DNA from: Pseudopithomyces maydicus
Lineage: Eukaryota > Ascomycota > Dothideomycetes > Pleosporales > Didymosphaeriaceae
Assembly: GCA_026873275.1 (NCBI GenBank)
Contig: JANTUC010000012.1
Coordinates: forward strand, 950,001-1,014,000
Direction of reading: 5' to 3'
Length of the DNA: 64,000 bases
This document shows, piece after piece, positions 46,126 to 58,310 of the stretch. The notes under the pieces were generated by a model. It was given only the letters and a program-made list of their open reading frames with translations, searched no databases and had not been told where the DNA came from. Made by a program: the position numbers and the translations under genes. Each line of letters opens with the position of its first letter. Within the stretch, counting starts at the first letter, position 1.

Positions 46126-47235
46126 AAGCATTTTGCCCGCAAAGAGCGATTGAACATTGCTCCGCATCTTCGCATTTAGCATTGAACTTCCAGCATCGCA
46201 TAATCAGGCGTTGGACTCGGCGTATGAGACGAGCACTTTTTCTGTTTTTATTTTCCTTGTTGCGTTGTGCTTGTCATATTGATGTTTTTCCTTTGGTTTG
46301 ATTTTTTGCTTTCGATGCTTTCACGCTCCCTGGCAGTTCTGCGACTTGGGGATATCGGCGTATTCTCCCCTTACCCAGACTGTCTTCTCGCGCGCATGAT
46401 ACCCTCATGGCGTCTCGGGCATCTCAATCATCATGTTGATATTTCGTGTTTCGTTGTTCCAAGGTTTTGGGCAACAGGTTGTTTCTGCACTAGTATCTTG
46501 GGTACACGGGCGTGGCGTGGCGGTCTGGCGTACACGGTATTGTGGAGCTGTGTCATGGGCATTCGGACTGCATCATTCGGGTGGATTGGATTAGATTGAC
46601 ACCTCAGGGATGACACTTGAATGGATGGTGGAATGTGGTTGGGAAGGTGGCGCCCTAGCTAGTTTACAACCAATGTGATTGTGTGAAACGTACAGCAATC
46701 TGCCTTTTGATATCTGGGTACATGCTAGACAACAAGCAACTGTGCGTAGTTTGTAAAGTCACCCAATCATGTCGAAATAACAAGTCTAGAGATGGTAAAT
46801 AGGTCATCGCAACCGACCCTTTACGTGTATTTGGTTTCTGCACAATGAATACACATGGCTACACTGGACGTAAGTTGAGCCGTCTGTTGAACGTCCACCA
46901 AAATCTAGGATGTATATAATATATTTACATCGCAAACGATAACAGTCAACTAGCCTGTCTACATTGATCTGTAGGCAACTCTTGCATGATTGTAGAGGCA
47001 AAGCACGAAGTGGACAGTGTTAAAGCGGCATGTATAGAGCATATTAGCCGACAGCCCTGTGTCCACTGGAAAAACCTTTCCGGACCACTGAACCATCGGA
47101 GTTTTGCATTTGAAAACCATTAAAAATGATATGTAAATGTAGCTGGCTGTATGCGCCATTCTATCTATGATAACGCCCCGCTAAAATGCACACTCTCGTC
47201 CAAAAGAACGAGCAAATCCCTCCCGCATCCAGTAC
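46126..47235. other. Intergenic between ATG1 and convergent MFS gene
   Basis: This is 3' flank of two convergent genes. No supported coding or RNA feature. Confidence 0.5.
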
Positions 47236-48904
47236 TTAAAATTGCACCTGGAATTTCGGATTCGTCCGGATCTTCTCTCCTCTAAGCCTAAAGAATATCG
47301 GCACTGGAATCATTGCCAGTGCAATGAACCCCAGTAACGAATTTCCCCACCCAAGACCCATGGCGTCGAACATGTCCAGACCTGCGAGAGGGAGGAAAGC
47401 TCCGAATATGGATCGGAGGACGGTGTTCGCGGCGATGGCGGAAGCAGCGTGGACGGTGTAGGCGTCCACCAGGTAGGTCTGGATCGTCATCATACCAGTG
47501 AGGTTTCCAAGACCGACGAGGGCGGTTCCGATGATGGGTACTATCCAGTGGACGCCGTTCTGGGTCGTCCAACCGTAGATGAAAACACCGCATGGGAGGA
47601 GAACAGCACCGGGAACGGTAAGTGGAAGTTCGAGACGGTTCTCTGGTTTGGCACCTCCGTTGGCCTGGGCTTTGCGAATGTACACGTCTGACGCTTTGCC
47701 AACGTAGGCCATCCCGAGGATCAGCCCGACGCCCATACCGAGATATGCCAGACCGACCGAGCCGGAAGAGAAATGGTATGTGCCCTCGAAGACGAACGTC
47801 ATAGTGGTGAAGAACAAGTACATGATGCCGTAGTTTATGGAAACATAAACGGACATGAGGAGGACGATGGGCGAGAAGATGAGCATCTTCATCGGGCGCA
47901 CGATGCTGCGAAGGAAGATCTCCCGCGGTGGTAGACCACTGTCAAGTTTCGAGCGAAGGTTCGTGTTTCCGGTTTCCTTTTGGAGACGCGCGGTCTTTCT
48001 TGCGAGGAGTGTGGGATGGTACGTCTCCCGACCAAAAAGTACAGGCAGAGGGCGAAGAAGCCTGCGAAGATGGCGATGATCCAAAACACCCATCGCCAGC
48101 CTTTTGCCTTGACGAGGAAACCGCCGGCTACGGGTCCAAGAACAGGTCCCAAGAGGGGCCCCATGGACCAGATGGCCATGGCACCTGCGCGTTGCTCCTG
48201 TGGGAAAATGTCGGCTATTGTTCCGCCTCCGATGGTTAAAGGAGCGGCACCTGCCATTCCGGCCAGCACCCGGAAAGCGATGAGCATGCCCATGCTGTTG
48301 CTCAAAGCACACGCTACGGTGAAGATGACGAAGAACACATTGCAGATGTTGTATGTCATGAACCTGCCGTACATCTCGGACATGGGCGCAATGATTAGCG
48401 GGCCAATGGCAAACCCAAGGATGTATATGGAAACGACAAGACCGGCTAGGATGTTCGACTTGGTGCCGAAGGTTGCCATCACTTGAGGTACACCAGGCGC
48501 AAAGAAAGAAGACGCAAGGGGTCTACAATAGTCAGCGACAATTTCCAACGTGACTGCATCGAAACCTACGTGACAAGCGTCACCATAGCCAATATACCGA
48601 TGAGCCCCCATTTCCTACCCGCAGGCCAGTTGAGTGGATTTTCGGGGTCATCGGGTCCGTCCCAATCTACGATATCGGGATCTCGGTCGGGTCCTGGTGC
48701 GGGTTCGCCTCCCAGTGTCCTCTCGTCACTGTTGGTAGATATTGCTCCACTCTGGACACCTTTCTCAACGTCCAAGGCTGATGAAGAGTGTGTTACATCT
48801 GTAGGAAGATCTGCGTCGTGACCCTGCTCGTACGCTTCGACGGCCTTTTCATCCAGACCTTGGGCTTCTCGGGCTGGATCCGAGAAAGTGGCAGGCGTTG
48901 CCAT
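47236..48904 (-). CDS. MFS (DHA1-type) drug/polyamine exporter, frameshifted
   Basis: Two exons (48904-48570, 48522-47236) encode a 12-helix proton antiporter of the fluconazole/polyamine class. Marks are WDGPDDPENPLNWP before helix 1, MSEMYGRFMTYN, FRVLAGMAGAAPLTIGGGTI, a MGPLLGPVLGPVAGGFLV stretch (motif C), RETYHPTLLARKTARLQKETG in the central loop, and MMTIQTYLVDAYTVHAAS. Around 48,022-48,038 the frame slips by one base between the sixth-helix region (LCLYFLV) and RETYHP. Adding one base to the run of five A (plus strand 48,034-48,038) or beside it restores a continuous protein of about 550 aa. Both halves are otherwise perfect, so an indel error or very recent mutation is likely. Confidence 0.85.
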
Positions 48905-50930
48905 GTTGAAGGTCTCGTTGTCAAATGATGCACCAATCCTGGAAGGAGTAGAATAGAAACGAAGATTTCCTAGAATTAAAAGGTTTAGAGGGGAACAGGT
49001 GTGGTGACGAGGCAGAGGCGATCACTAAGCTGATGTTCCCGTGCGATGCCTTTAAGCAATCTTGGCCACGGAAGTGGACGCTCCTTTGCCCTTCTCGAAC
49101 TACCAAGCCCTAATCGCAATCCCTGAGGATTGTCCGACCCAGGCTCTTTTCGGACGAATTTGGGTGCTACGTGGGGTCTGCGCACATTTGATTGGCGTTG
49201 CCATGGCTATCAGGCTTGCCAAAACGCGGCTGTTTTAGTGAGCAGTCAGGATACGCCCTTTACGGACCTGCCTTGCGGAGGGTCGGAGGATGGAGGGTCG
49301 GACGGTGGCGCTAGTGACGACGTGTTTCCTTCAAACATCAAGCATCAGATAAATCTCGGCACGGAACACGGATACGACAGTATGCGAGATTTGAAGCTTC
49401 TTTTTCTTTGTTATACTTTGAATACTGGGCCATGAATGCACCTTGTGGAGCTTGTGGCTTTACACCTTGAAGCGTACTACAACAGCCATGCCGTCCCTGT
49501 GACTGCAGTGACCAATGCGAATCCGATTGCGAGGCTCCATGACGTGAGTAGGATAGCGCGAGATCCGGTGGACCGAGTACTTAGGTATCGGTTAGCGAGA
49601 TAGGTTGCCTATAGCGAATCAGTCGGTACTTCGAGTAGTTTCTCTATGGCGTGCTGATTTTCGTCAGGGCCTCTACTAAATTACTCCGCAATTCCCCGCA
49701 AAGCCTTCTACGTCGTGCGAGCGCCTCCGAATAAGCATCTCAGTAGCTAAGCTATATGCGTCCGAATCGAAGAGTTAGAGGTGCCGAAGAATATTCCACG
49801 TCTCAAGGTATGCCAGTGGCTTCGCTAGGCACTCTTAGCTTGATCAGTAGCGTACGTGTCTGCTTCAGCACACCTGCGCACGGTGACCCATATTTACAAC
49901 AGCCACGATATGGCTTCGCACGCAGGAGAGAATGCACCTGGTGAAACAAATCGAATGTCGATTTGAGTGCTAGTGTGAGCAATGACTATCCCGCATATAA
50001 TATCTGGAGGGAATTGTAAATTTTCTTCATCTTCATACTACCACCATTCACTAACTCATCGAGCTTAACATCCGAGAGAAATTCATATGAGATTCATGAT
50101 TCGAAGTTTCCATTCAAAGCTCTCATATATTCAGAAAGTAGAGAGAAATGAATAGATAGGAGTTTGTAACTTTGCACTCGGGACTAGCTAGAACCCTTGT
50201 GCACGAGTTCCATCATGCACTGCCATGCACCCTTGTTCTGCTCTGACCTGCGCCGAGGGTTTCAAGTGCTATGCGCGGCTTCCCACCGGTGATCAAGCAC
50301 CCTGTACATGGCCCATTCAACTCGTATGCCAAGCAACCATTGTCCTCATACTGGCTTCCAACCGAGGATTTCGGGGAGCCTAACTATAAGCAAATTGCAA
50401 TTGCGGTTCATTCAGGTGGGTATCAAAAAGTTCGAAGGCGCATTCTCCGAGGAAGGGAGACGTGAAGCAAGTGGCAGGTGGGAATCCTGAATGTCTTCTC
50501 TCGAGCGTGGTTTTTGGCCAATTGTCCCTTGTTGTCGAGCAGTGGTTATCCAATGCTGTCGGAACAGTATCATAGTGAGACTGCTAAAACTGCAACAAAA
50601 AAGATGGTGCTTTGGTCGCCACGATGAAGGCACGAGTATACTTCAATCAACCAGAACTGTACATGGGACGCATCTTGGGCTCGGTGGACATGGGTGAGTT
50701 AACGGGGTAGACGTGGATCGTAACGCAGATCACCTGTGCACGTAAATGGAACTCGCAAATCAATCTGGAGCTCGAGACCGAATGGTATTTAGAAGCCAAT
50801 GATGCTTACACCGCGCCCCTGCCGTGAACAAGATTCCCATAGAATGCATAAGACCGGGCCACGCCTGGGCCTTTTCCCGTGTCGGTATCGTCGCTCATAT
50901 CCGCTGATTCATCACCACCATGCCAACCAT
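48905..50930. other. Intergenic, no supported gene
   Basis: About 2 kb with short frames only. The left side holds the MFS promoter; the right end is the 3' flank of the eS28 gene. Confidence 0.45.
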
Positions 50931-51260
50931 TTACCGCAGCCTCCTGGCCTCACGCTCAGACTCGAGCAAGCAGAGGATGTCGTTCTCGCGGACTGGCTGC
51001 TGTTAGCGCTATGCTCCTGCCTGTGCCACGTGTGGTTGTGCGTGCGTACCGGGACCCTTGACGTTGCGGATGATGCTTCGGGTGGTGTCGTCCATGAACT
51101 CGACGCGGCACTGGGTAACACCACCGCGGGAGCCTGTCCTTGTCAGATTCTGCTCTTCATACAGCTATGCGTGTCCGAGGCGCGGGCGAGGCGACGTACC
51201 GGTGCGGCCGAGAACGCGGGTGACCTTGACGAGCTTGACGGGGACCTTGGCGGTATCCAT
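50931..51260 (-). CDS. rps28: 40S ribosomal protein eS28
   Basis: This small-subunit protein near the mRNA exit channel has three exons (51260-51200, 51133-51050, 50992-50931) giving 68 aa, exactly the family length. It begins MDTAKVPVKLVKVTRVLGRT and continues GSRGGVTQCRVEFMDD, TTRSIIRNVKGPVRENDIL and the invariant end LLESEREARRLR. Each intron is short, and the exons are too small to stand out as open frames. The promoter is shared with the plus-strand HIS1 gene (head-to-head). Confidence 0.95.
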
Positions 51261-52016
51261 GATGATAAACTGGGCGGGTCAACACTTGAGCAATTCTGAC
51301 GGGCGCGGCGAGGGGGCTCGTACTGTGATAAGTCGTGCGACGGGAGTGTTGTCGGGGGTCCGGGTGTGGTGTTGAGCGTGCAGGTGACTTTTTAGCGACG
51401 GCGAGCCTCCAGGAAGCAAAATGGATGTGCGAGTGGAAGCGAAATTCACGTGCCGGGGGCGCTAGGCCGGGAGTGGCGCTAGCGCAGCCCTGGGGCCTTT
51501 GGAGGGGCAGCTGCACCCGCTGCGCGCGGTGACGCATGATTGGCGCGTCGTCGATTTTTTGACGCGAGTGGCCGCCGCATTCCGGAGCCCTCCAACACGG
51601 CCTTTTTGGTAGTCTCGTTTCCCAGTGGTGCAATTGTGATCCTGCAACAGAGACTCGCTGTGTGGTGCATCCTGCGTGCCATCTAGACCCTGTGGCTCAT
51701 TCGTCGCCGGCCTTGCTGCCCCGAAACGACCCCTCTCCGGCCGTACAGAGTCATTTGCGTGACTCCAAATCCCAGTACACACCAAAACGACAAATCTGCA
51801 TATCGGTCCCACGTCCTCTCGCACTGCACGCCTGCCCCCTGTACCTGTCCAATTAGAGCCCGGGACGTGGACACTCGTCGCAAGTCGCCATCACCAGCAG
51901 TTTAGGCTAGCAGACCTTGACGCCGCGGCTCGCGCCCGAAGACGCACCCCATAGTGAAGGAATAAGAGCCATGGAGTTCGTCAGTTCGTACGTCCCACAT
52001 CACTCACCAGCCCACC
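51261..52016. promoter_or_regulatory. Divergent eS28 / HIS1 promoter with Gcn4-like sites
   Basis: GAGTCA at 51,748-51,753 and TGACTC at 51,760-51,765 form a closely spaced inverted pair, each matching six of seven bases of the Gcn4/CPC1 site TGACTCA. They lie about 250 bp before the HIS1 start. HIS genes are classical cross-pathway-control targets, so this placement is sensible. No other gene is seen in the 756 bp. Confidence 0.45.
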
Positions 52017-53114
52017 ATGCCTTCTGCGTACCCTACAAGCGCCGACAGCGGCGAAGAGCGCCCGCCATTGCGCCAGCGCATGGGGAGCAGGAGTCTGCCA
52101 TTCATGACTGACATATTGGGCCATAGTCTGAACGATCGCCTATTGTTCGCCGTGCCCAAGAGTATGTTTCCCGTGCACCACCGAGCACGGCCAACCGAGT
52201 GCTGACGGATCCCAGAGGGCCGCCTCAACCAAGCTTGTCTGGATCTGCTGCACGGTTCCGACATCCAGTTCCACCGTCACTCGCGCCTCGACATCGCCCT
52301 TGTCAAGAACCTCCCGCTCGCCCTCATCTTTCTGCCCGCTGCTGACATCCCTACCTTCGTTGGTGAGGGAAGGGTCGATCTTGGCATAACCGGGAAGGAC
52401 CAAGTCGCAGAGCATGAGTGTGCCGAGCCGCCCACCGCAACCACTGGTGTTGTGGAAGTCATGGATTTGGACTTTGGCCGGTGCAAACTCCAAGTTCAGG
52501 TACCCCAGAGAGGTAACCTGGTGAAGCCTGAAGACTTGATTGGAAAGAACGTCGTCACGAGCTTCACCAGTCTGACCGAGCAATACTTCAGGAAGTTGGA
52601 GGCACAGCAGTCTGGAGAGGCTAACGGCGAGGCTAACGGCGAGAACACAAGGTTGAAGACGAAGATCAAGTATGTCGGTGGCAGTGTCGAGGCTGCTTGT
52701 GCACTTGGTGTGGCCGATGGCATTGTCGATCTGGTCGAATCCGGAGAGACCATGCGCGCTGCTGGCCTCCACGCCATCTCTACTGTTATCGACACAAGCG
52801 CAGTTTTGATCAAGTCAAAACACCCCTCCGATGCGAAACTTGTCGACCTCATCACCGCAAGAATAAAGGGTGTCATCACTGCCCAGCGATACGTTCTGTG
52901 CACCTACAATGTCGAAAGAAGCAAGCTGGAGACCGCTTCCAAGATTACACCTGGCAAGCGAGCTCCGACCGTCACCTCTCTGGAAGAAGACAGTTGGGTT
53001 GCTGTCTCGGTCATGGTCGAGCGCAAGCAAATCGCTATCGTCATGGACAAGCTTACCGAGGCTGGAGCCACCGACATTTTGGTGACAAAGATCGAGAATG
53101 CTCGTGCCCAGTGA
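52017..53114 (+). CDS. his1: ATP phosphoribosyltransferase HIS1
   Basis: This is the first enzyme of histidine synthesis, joining ATP and PRPP; in fungi it is the long, feedback-inhibited form. Two exons (52017-52161, 52216-53114) give 347 aa. Marks are RLLFAVPKKGRLNQACLDLL at the splice, PTFVGEGRVDLGITGKDQV, YVGGSVEAACALGVADGIVD-LVESGETMRAAGL (PRPP-binding region), and the C-terminal regulatory domain ending ATDILVTKIENARAQ. A short GEANGEANGEN insertion, made by a DNA-level tandem repeat, sits in a loop. The start at 52017 gives a 20-residue N-terminal extension; an internal Met at MGSRSLPF or MTDILGH could also be used. Confidence 0.93.
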
Positions 53115-54082
53115 GACGCAAACAAAGATTTGTCTGCACGAGAATATCAAGCACTCCTTGATGCTACCGTGTGCTACATAAAGATTGGGCAGCCCTGATC
53201 TAATTTGGACACAAGAAATAGAAGGTGGAAAGAGGTAGAATTCTCATATTGGCAAAGACACTTTTGAGGCATCATGAATTTATGAAAGGAGTTGAAGCAT
53301 GTCACTTCTTATGATTTTTGGGAAGTACAGTGAGCATGTATGTATAATTCGCCGCAGCAGTAAGAACTTCAAGAAGATTTCACCGAACTAGAAACTTGTT
53401 GTGGGAATGAAGTTGCAGCCAAGCGCTGCCTTTCAGGATATAGAACATCTGCTCTGATACTAAACGCAATCTCCAAGGACGACATTCTATACAGCCCAAT
53501 TATCATCAAGTGTAATTGATCCCGGTCTTTGAGTGAAACCGGATACATCGTGTTTCCAAACGCCTGATTGGCATAGTTTTCATTGAAAACAATTGAAGCA
53601 TGTTGTTTTAGACGCCATGGAACCAAGGATTCATGGAACCATGGATCCACGGATGGATCCATCATCCATGTATGGCAAATGGTCACGTGATCATTCTACA
53701 ACCTTGGAACCTCTTACCTTCTTGAAAGCCCCCGTGAAATAAGAACAATCAATATTCGCTCAGCATAACAAAATTCGATCAGCATTGAGCATAGCTACTA
53801 CATCGGTTTCTCGGCGGACACCATATTACCCATCGGGTGTGCTCTTTCAATATACAATAAACCTTCTCGACCCTTCTAGAACCCTTCCGAAGTTTCGCCG
53901 AACATCCTCACATTTCCATCACACCACCCCGAAAACACCAGAAATCTCAGGACATTTCTATACTCACTCAATTTCGTCACAATGACTCTTCTTATGGTGC
54001 CGTCACGAATATTTAAACCCCCTCATCGTCGCTGGTAGTATCATCATCATCAGAAACAGAACAACTGCAATCAAGGCCTTCT
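53115..54082. other. Intergenic, HIS1 3' flank and heat-shock gene promoter
   Basis: Heat-shock elements are listed separately. ATGGATCC-like units repeat near 53,625-53,665. No gene seen. Confidence 0.5.
53874..53902 (+). promoter_or_regulatory. Heat-shock element array
   Basis: Alternating TTC and GAA modules occur at 53,874 (TTC), 53,879 (GAA), 53,885 (TTC), 53,889 (GAA), 53,894 (TTC) and 53,900 (GAA), a near-regular HSF1 binding array about 180-210 bp before the small heat-shock gene. Confidence 0.65.
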
Positions 54083-54772
54083 ATGCAAACACTGCGCAAC
54101 ACTATCCGCCGAGCTCCAAACCAGCTACACCGAGTTTCAAAGCGAAACTTCACCACTTCTCCTTCAAACATGTCTCTCTTCCCGCGCTTCACTCAGGAGT
54201 TTGCTCCCATCTTCCGCCTCATGGACGACTATGACCGCCGTGTCATCCGCCCGGATTTCGAGAAGCAACTCCGCTCCATCAAAGCTTTCACTCCCAAGTT
54301 CGATGTCAAGGAAGTTGAGAATGCATACGAGCTGCACGGTGAATTCCCCGGCGTTGACCAGAAGAACATCAACATCGAATGGACTGATCAGAACACGCTT
54401 ACCGTCTCCGGACGCCACGAGACAGTCAGAGAAGAGGGTGAGCGCCCTACAGCCGCCACCATTGAAGCCGGAACCGAAGCCAAGCAGGTTGAGCAGGCAC
54501 CGGCAAAGGACAAGCAGCCATCTGTGGAAGACGAAGGTGCTGCGGGCGAGCAGCAGGTGACCAAGCAGGCGAACCAAGAGGTCACGAAGAACGAAGAGCC
54601 GAAGTCGAAGTTCTGGGTCAGCGAGCGCTCTGTTGGAGAATTCCACCGGAGCTTTAGCTTCCCCCAGCGCGTGGACCAGGATGCAGTAAAGGCGAGCCTG
54701 AAGAATGGTATTCTCTCCATTGTTGTACCGAAGGCGAAGGCTCCCGAACCACGCAAGATCAACATCGAGTAA
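54083..54772 (+). CDS. Small heat-shock protein (Hsp20/Hsp30 family), possible mitochondrial leader
   Basis: An ATP-independent holdase chaperone of 229 aa, single exon. The alpha-crystallin domain runs from about residue 70 (FDVKEVENAYELHGEFPGVD) to the end (DAVKASLKNGILSIVVPKAK, with the conserved G-I-L). It is split by an acidic, Gln-rich linker of about 60 residues, as in fungal Hsp30. Usual family members begin at MSLFPRFTQEFAPIFRLMDDYD, which here is the second Met (residue 30). The first 29 residues are Arg-rich with no acidic residue and contain RNFTTSPS, typical of a mitochondrial presequence. Translation from either ATG could give two locations. The upstream heat-shock elements fit stress induction. 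Confidence 0.9.
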   Translation: MQTLRNTIRRAPNQLHRVSKRNFTTSPSNMSLFPRFTQEFAPIFRLMDDYDRRVIRPDFEKQLRSIKAFTPKFDVKEVENAYELHGEFPGVDQKNINIEWTDQNTLTVSGRHETVREEGERPTAATIEAGTEAKQVEQAPAKDKQPSVEDEGAAGEQQVTKQANQEVTKNEEPKSKFWVSERSVGEFHRSFSFPQRVDQDAVKASLKNGILSIVVPKAKAPEPRKINIE

Positions 54773-55173
54773 AGAAGATGTCTCGGAAATGAGCCATCCC
54801 TCATACCTGTTTACACCACCATATCTTCTTCCACACACACGGCCTAACGATGGCGACCACGCTTAATGATTGTTCTTTCAGTATGCTTTGATTTTTTAGC
54901 GATGGATAGCATGGAGATGGTGGAGTTCTTTGGTTCATTACTTGATATTTTCGACCTGCTCTAACATAATGATCATCAATGATGTATGGAGGAATGTAGC
55001 ATTCAGTTGATATTTAGTATAGTTGAAACTAGCTCTTCTAACTGATTTCTCTCTGTTCAAGTATCTTTTCGTTTAATTTGCCTGTTAATGTGATCATGAT
55101 TGTGAGACTAACCACGGCCACCAGACTAAACAAATTGAACGAGAAAGTATTTCATTTCCGGAGGGAACACTGG
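54773..55173. other. Intergenic between convergent genes
   Basis: 3' flanks of the heat-shock gene and the nitronate monooxygenase gene; nothing else seen. Confidence 0.5.
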
Positions 55174-56377
55174 TTATAGCTTAGCAGATACTTTGGAACC
55201 GTTCAAACACTCCACCACCGCTCTAGCTCTCTCTCTAACCTCGATCACAATGGCTCTTACTGGCTTAACTTCACGTATTAAGCCCACACCACTCCCTGCA
55301 TATGTTGTCATCCTCGCATCTACCCCCCACCCTTCATCCCCCTTTTCCATTTCCTTCTCGTATAATCTTTTATTTTCTTCCTCGCTCATTCCACCAACTG
55401 CATCTAAATAGCTCCTATTGATGATACCCCGCCCATTGTGTGTTTTCGCCCAACCCGTCGTCCCTCTCAAGTTGTCGTACACTTTCGTCCGAACGGTACT
55501 CTGCCCGCCATCAGAAGCCCTCAAGACCTCATCTTGATACCCTTTGGATATCTTGGCTTCGGGACTAGCGAGTAGGCGCGTCCCGAGCACGACACCGGAA
55601 GCACCTAGAGCGAATGCTGCTGCTGCACCGCGCCCTTCTACGATACCACCGGCTGCGACAAGCATCGGTATGGACAATGATTCAGATTTGAAACTTGTTT
55701 CTTGGCCCATGTCGTGGATCGCATCGTGTACCTCCGGCAAAAGACTGATGAGCCCCGCTCCCTGGACGAGTCCATGACCCCCTGCATCTGTGCCTTGGAC
55801 AACCAGTACGTCGGGTTTCACATTGGCCACCACCTGGGTAGTCTCTTTCACACTACCAACCTGTACCCATATCTTTGTGTGCGGGGACACCTCGCGGACC
55901 TGAGACTCCCAGATATGAAGGGACTCGAGACTGGACGGCGCAAAAAACCACACTGCTGCTGGGCGGTATTGTGCAATGATGGGAATAGCGGTTTCACGAT
56001 CTGCGCCCCAGTTGATGAAGCCGACGCCGATGGGCAAGCATCCGTTGCGTGTTTTGAGATCAGCGTCTTTGAGAAGCTGGGCGGCGTCTTTGAGGTCGTG
56101 GGATAGAGTAGATGTGTCTGTCCCGGAACCTATGAAGCCGATGCCGCCTGTAAGGAGGTTAGAGATGATAGCGAATAACAGATAGCGCAGGAAACATTCA
56201 GTAAGTATGTGGGTCAATACATAACAAGCGGGATAGAGTGCTCGAGAGGCATGTCGTACCTGCTTTGGATATTTCAACAGCCATATCCGCTAGTGCTATC
56301 AGGCGCATAGGTGCGCCGACTACCAGTGGTGTTTGAATCCACGGGTAGTCCGTTTTCAGTCGTTTTATGGCTTCCAT
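55174..56377 (-). CDS. Nitronate monooxygenase (2-nitropropane dioxygenase family)
   Basis: An FMN-dependent TIM-barrel enzyme that oxidises alkyl nitronates such as propionate 3-nitronate, protecting respiration. Two exons (56377-56260, 56147-55174) give 363 aa. The first exon encodes TPLVVGAPMRLIALADMAVE (FMN site) and joins through SKAGGIGFIGSG. Later marks are PIGVGFINWG, VVQGTDAGGHG (conserved QG.D/E.GGH with the catalytic-region His), MLVAAGGIVEGRGAAAAFALGA and GVVLGTRLLASPEA. The 112-nt intron is longer than most here. The gene is conserved and intact; the exact physiological nitronate is not known. Confidence 0.9.
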
Positions 56378-56791
56378 GACGTTTTATACACTTATGTTCT
56401 TCAAAAGTTGGGTCTTCAGAACTTGTTGTGATTTCAGCGTAAACGAATCAATCACACTATAGTAGAGAATAATAGTCAATTCCAATAGAAGAGGGTCAAG
56501 CAAAATGATCGTGAATAGATTTGTGTAAGTACGTTCAGTATGTATGTATGATGCTTGTGTCCGGCATACTAAGCCTACTAGTAATTGGAGTAACCGAGCG
56601 GAAAACCCTCCGTAGATCCGCAACTTCCGCATTACAACCACGGCTACAAATATGTAAACAACATCACCCCTGCATGCATTCGTCTGTCGATAAATGAGGC
56701 TCGAACAAAATGATGTTTATACAGTTCTATATAATCAAGTGTTGTACAGCGTGCATTCCTCTTTGCACATGCCCAAATCGTACAAAACTTC
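56378..56791. other. Intergenic
   Basis: Promoter of the nitronate monooxygenase gene and 3' flank of the mS29 gene. No feature recognised. Confidence 0.45.
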
Positions 56792-58310
56792 TCATATCCT
56801 CATTCGTACACTTGCTTTTTCAAGCTCACCAATGTTGCCCATGCCTGCTAAACTCCACTTTTCGGTCACGAAGCCATCGTCAACCCTAGCGCGCAGCATG
56901 CCACTTTCGGCATAGTACTCCATGATGGATCGTGCTTCATCTTTACTCAGGCCGCCAACCTTGATGACATCCATGGGCTGCACCGCATCAGGGGTTTTCT
57001 TTGCGGTGGGGCTGTGTAGGTCTTTGAGAGCCTCCATAACGCGAGGATCGATGTTCTTGTAAGGGTTCCAGCGAGGAATGTTGTTTGGGTCCTTCTGCCT
57101 GGCCTCGGCGACCTGGACGGAGAAATCGAGTGCATGAGTGGTGGGTGCGTTCGATTGCGATGTAGCCGCAAGAATGACGCCACCGTTGGGAAGGGATTTG
57201 GCTCCGGAGAGATGCTGGATGAAGTGCTGGACCATGGTCAAGTCGAAGGAGTGGATGGGCTTCACCTCGGCGTTGAGGTAGTCCGATTCCTTCATCATGT
57301 GGCTTGTACCGTCGACCGCGAGCATGATGGGTGGGCGGCCAGGCTGGGTGAGTTCTTTCCATAGGGCCTCAAAGACGGGCCATGAAGCTTCGGGATCAGC
57401 TATGCCGAGGCCGATAAGCTGTGCGAGCGAAGCGTCTGCGGGCAGCGGCGCGGGAAGGGTGTGCTGGCCAGTGACCTTGGTGTTTGTGAGAACGGGGTTG
57501 CTCTCTGTGTTGTTCACTTTGAGGATCTGAGCGAGGAGCTTCGCGGTGTAGGTTTCTTGGTAGTATTGGGTGGGCTTCGAGTCTGGGATCGGGGCGTATT
57601 CGGTGTGGGCATTGACGAGATCTTGTGCTGTGCAATGTCAGTTGTGGGCGCAGAACAGTGGAGGAAGGCCGCATACCCTCAGGCAAGTTGATGACGACCC
57701 AGTCCCTCAGGAGGGCCATGGTCAGGCCCTGGAGGAGCAGGGTGCTCTTTCCGCTCAGTCTCTCGCCGCTCAAGACTCTCCGCACCGTCTTCTTCTGGGT
57801 CTCAGCCTCCTTCATGATCTTTGCGAGTTCAATTGTCTCGTTACGCATCAAGGTCGCTGGTCGCCGGAACAAGCTCCATCCCTGTGTAGTCTTGAATGCC
57901 TCCAATGCTCGCAGCGCATCCACGGTGGCCTCGGGAATGCCCATAACCTTTCCACGGTTCTCCTCGCTGAGGGCGTCGGCCTTGGTCAGGTCCTTGAGCG
58001 ATGCGACCTCGAGGGCGTTGTCGTTGGTCAGGACGATGCGCTTCCGCACCGCCTTCCGCTCGCCCACGGCGGGGCGCTTCCCCGAGTCCTGTGCGGCGCT
58101 CCTGCCCTTCTTGACGTTGAGCGTGCGGGTGCCCCTCTTCGGGGCTGCCGTCATGTTCTTCTTCTTCATATTCGGGTTGCCGTAGCGCGCGGCCGACGTG
58201 GAAAAGTGCGCCATCTGGGGGTGGACGAGGCTCCGTGAGGCCATCGAGGAGCGGGCTGTCGCGTCGAGCGACAGCTGCGAGAAGCCCCGCGCGCAGAGGG
58301 ACCGAGACAT
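56792..58310 (-). CDS. Mitochondrial ribosomal protein mS29 (DAP3/Rsm23)
   Basis: This GTP-binding protein of the mitochondrial small subunit has two exons (58310-57677, 57627-56792) giving 489 aa. The first about 45 residues are Arg/Ser-rich without acidic residues and contain HFSTSAARYG, a mitochondrial targeting leader. The P-loop GERLSGKST is at about 182-190, preceded by MRNETIELAK and followed by VVINLPEGAQDLVNAHTEY across the splice. Later blocks YYQETYTAKLLAQI, MLAVDGTSHMMKESDY and GGLSKDEARSIMEYYAESGM fit the family. It is divergent from RRS1 with 198 bp between the start codons. Confidence 0.92.

Noticed and set aside
54164..54838. 224-codon minus-strand frame
   Set aside because: Antisense to the small heat-shock protein; no domain.
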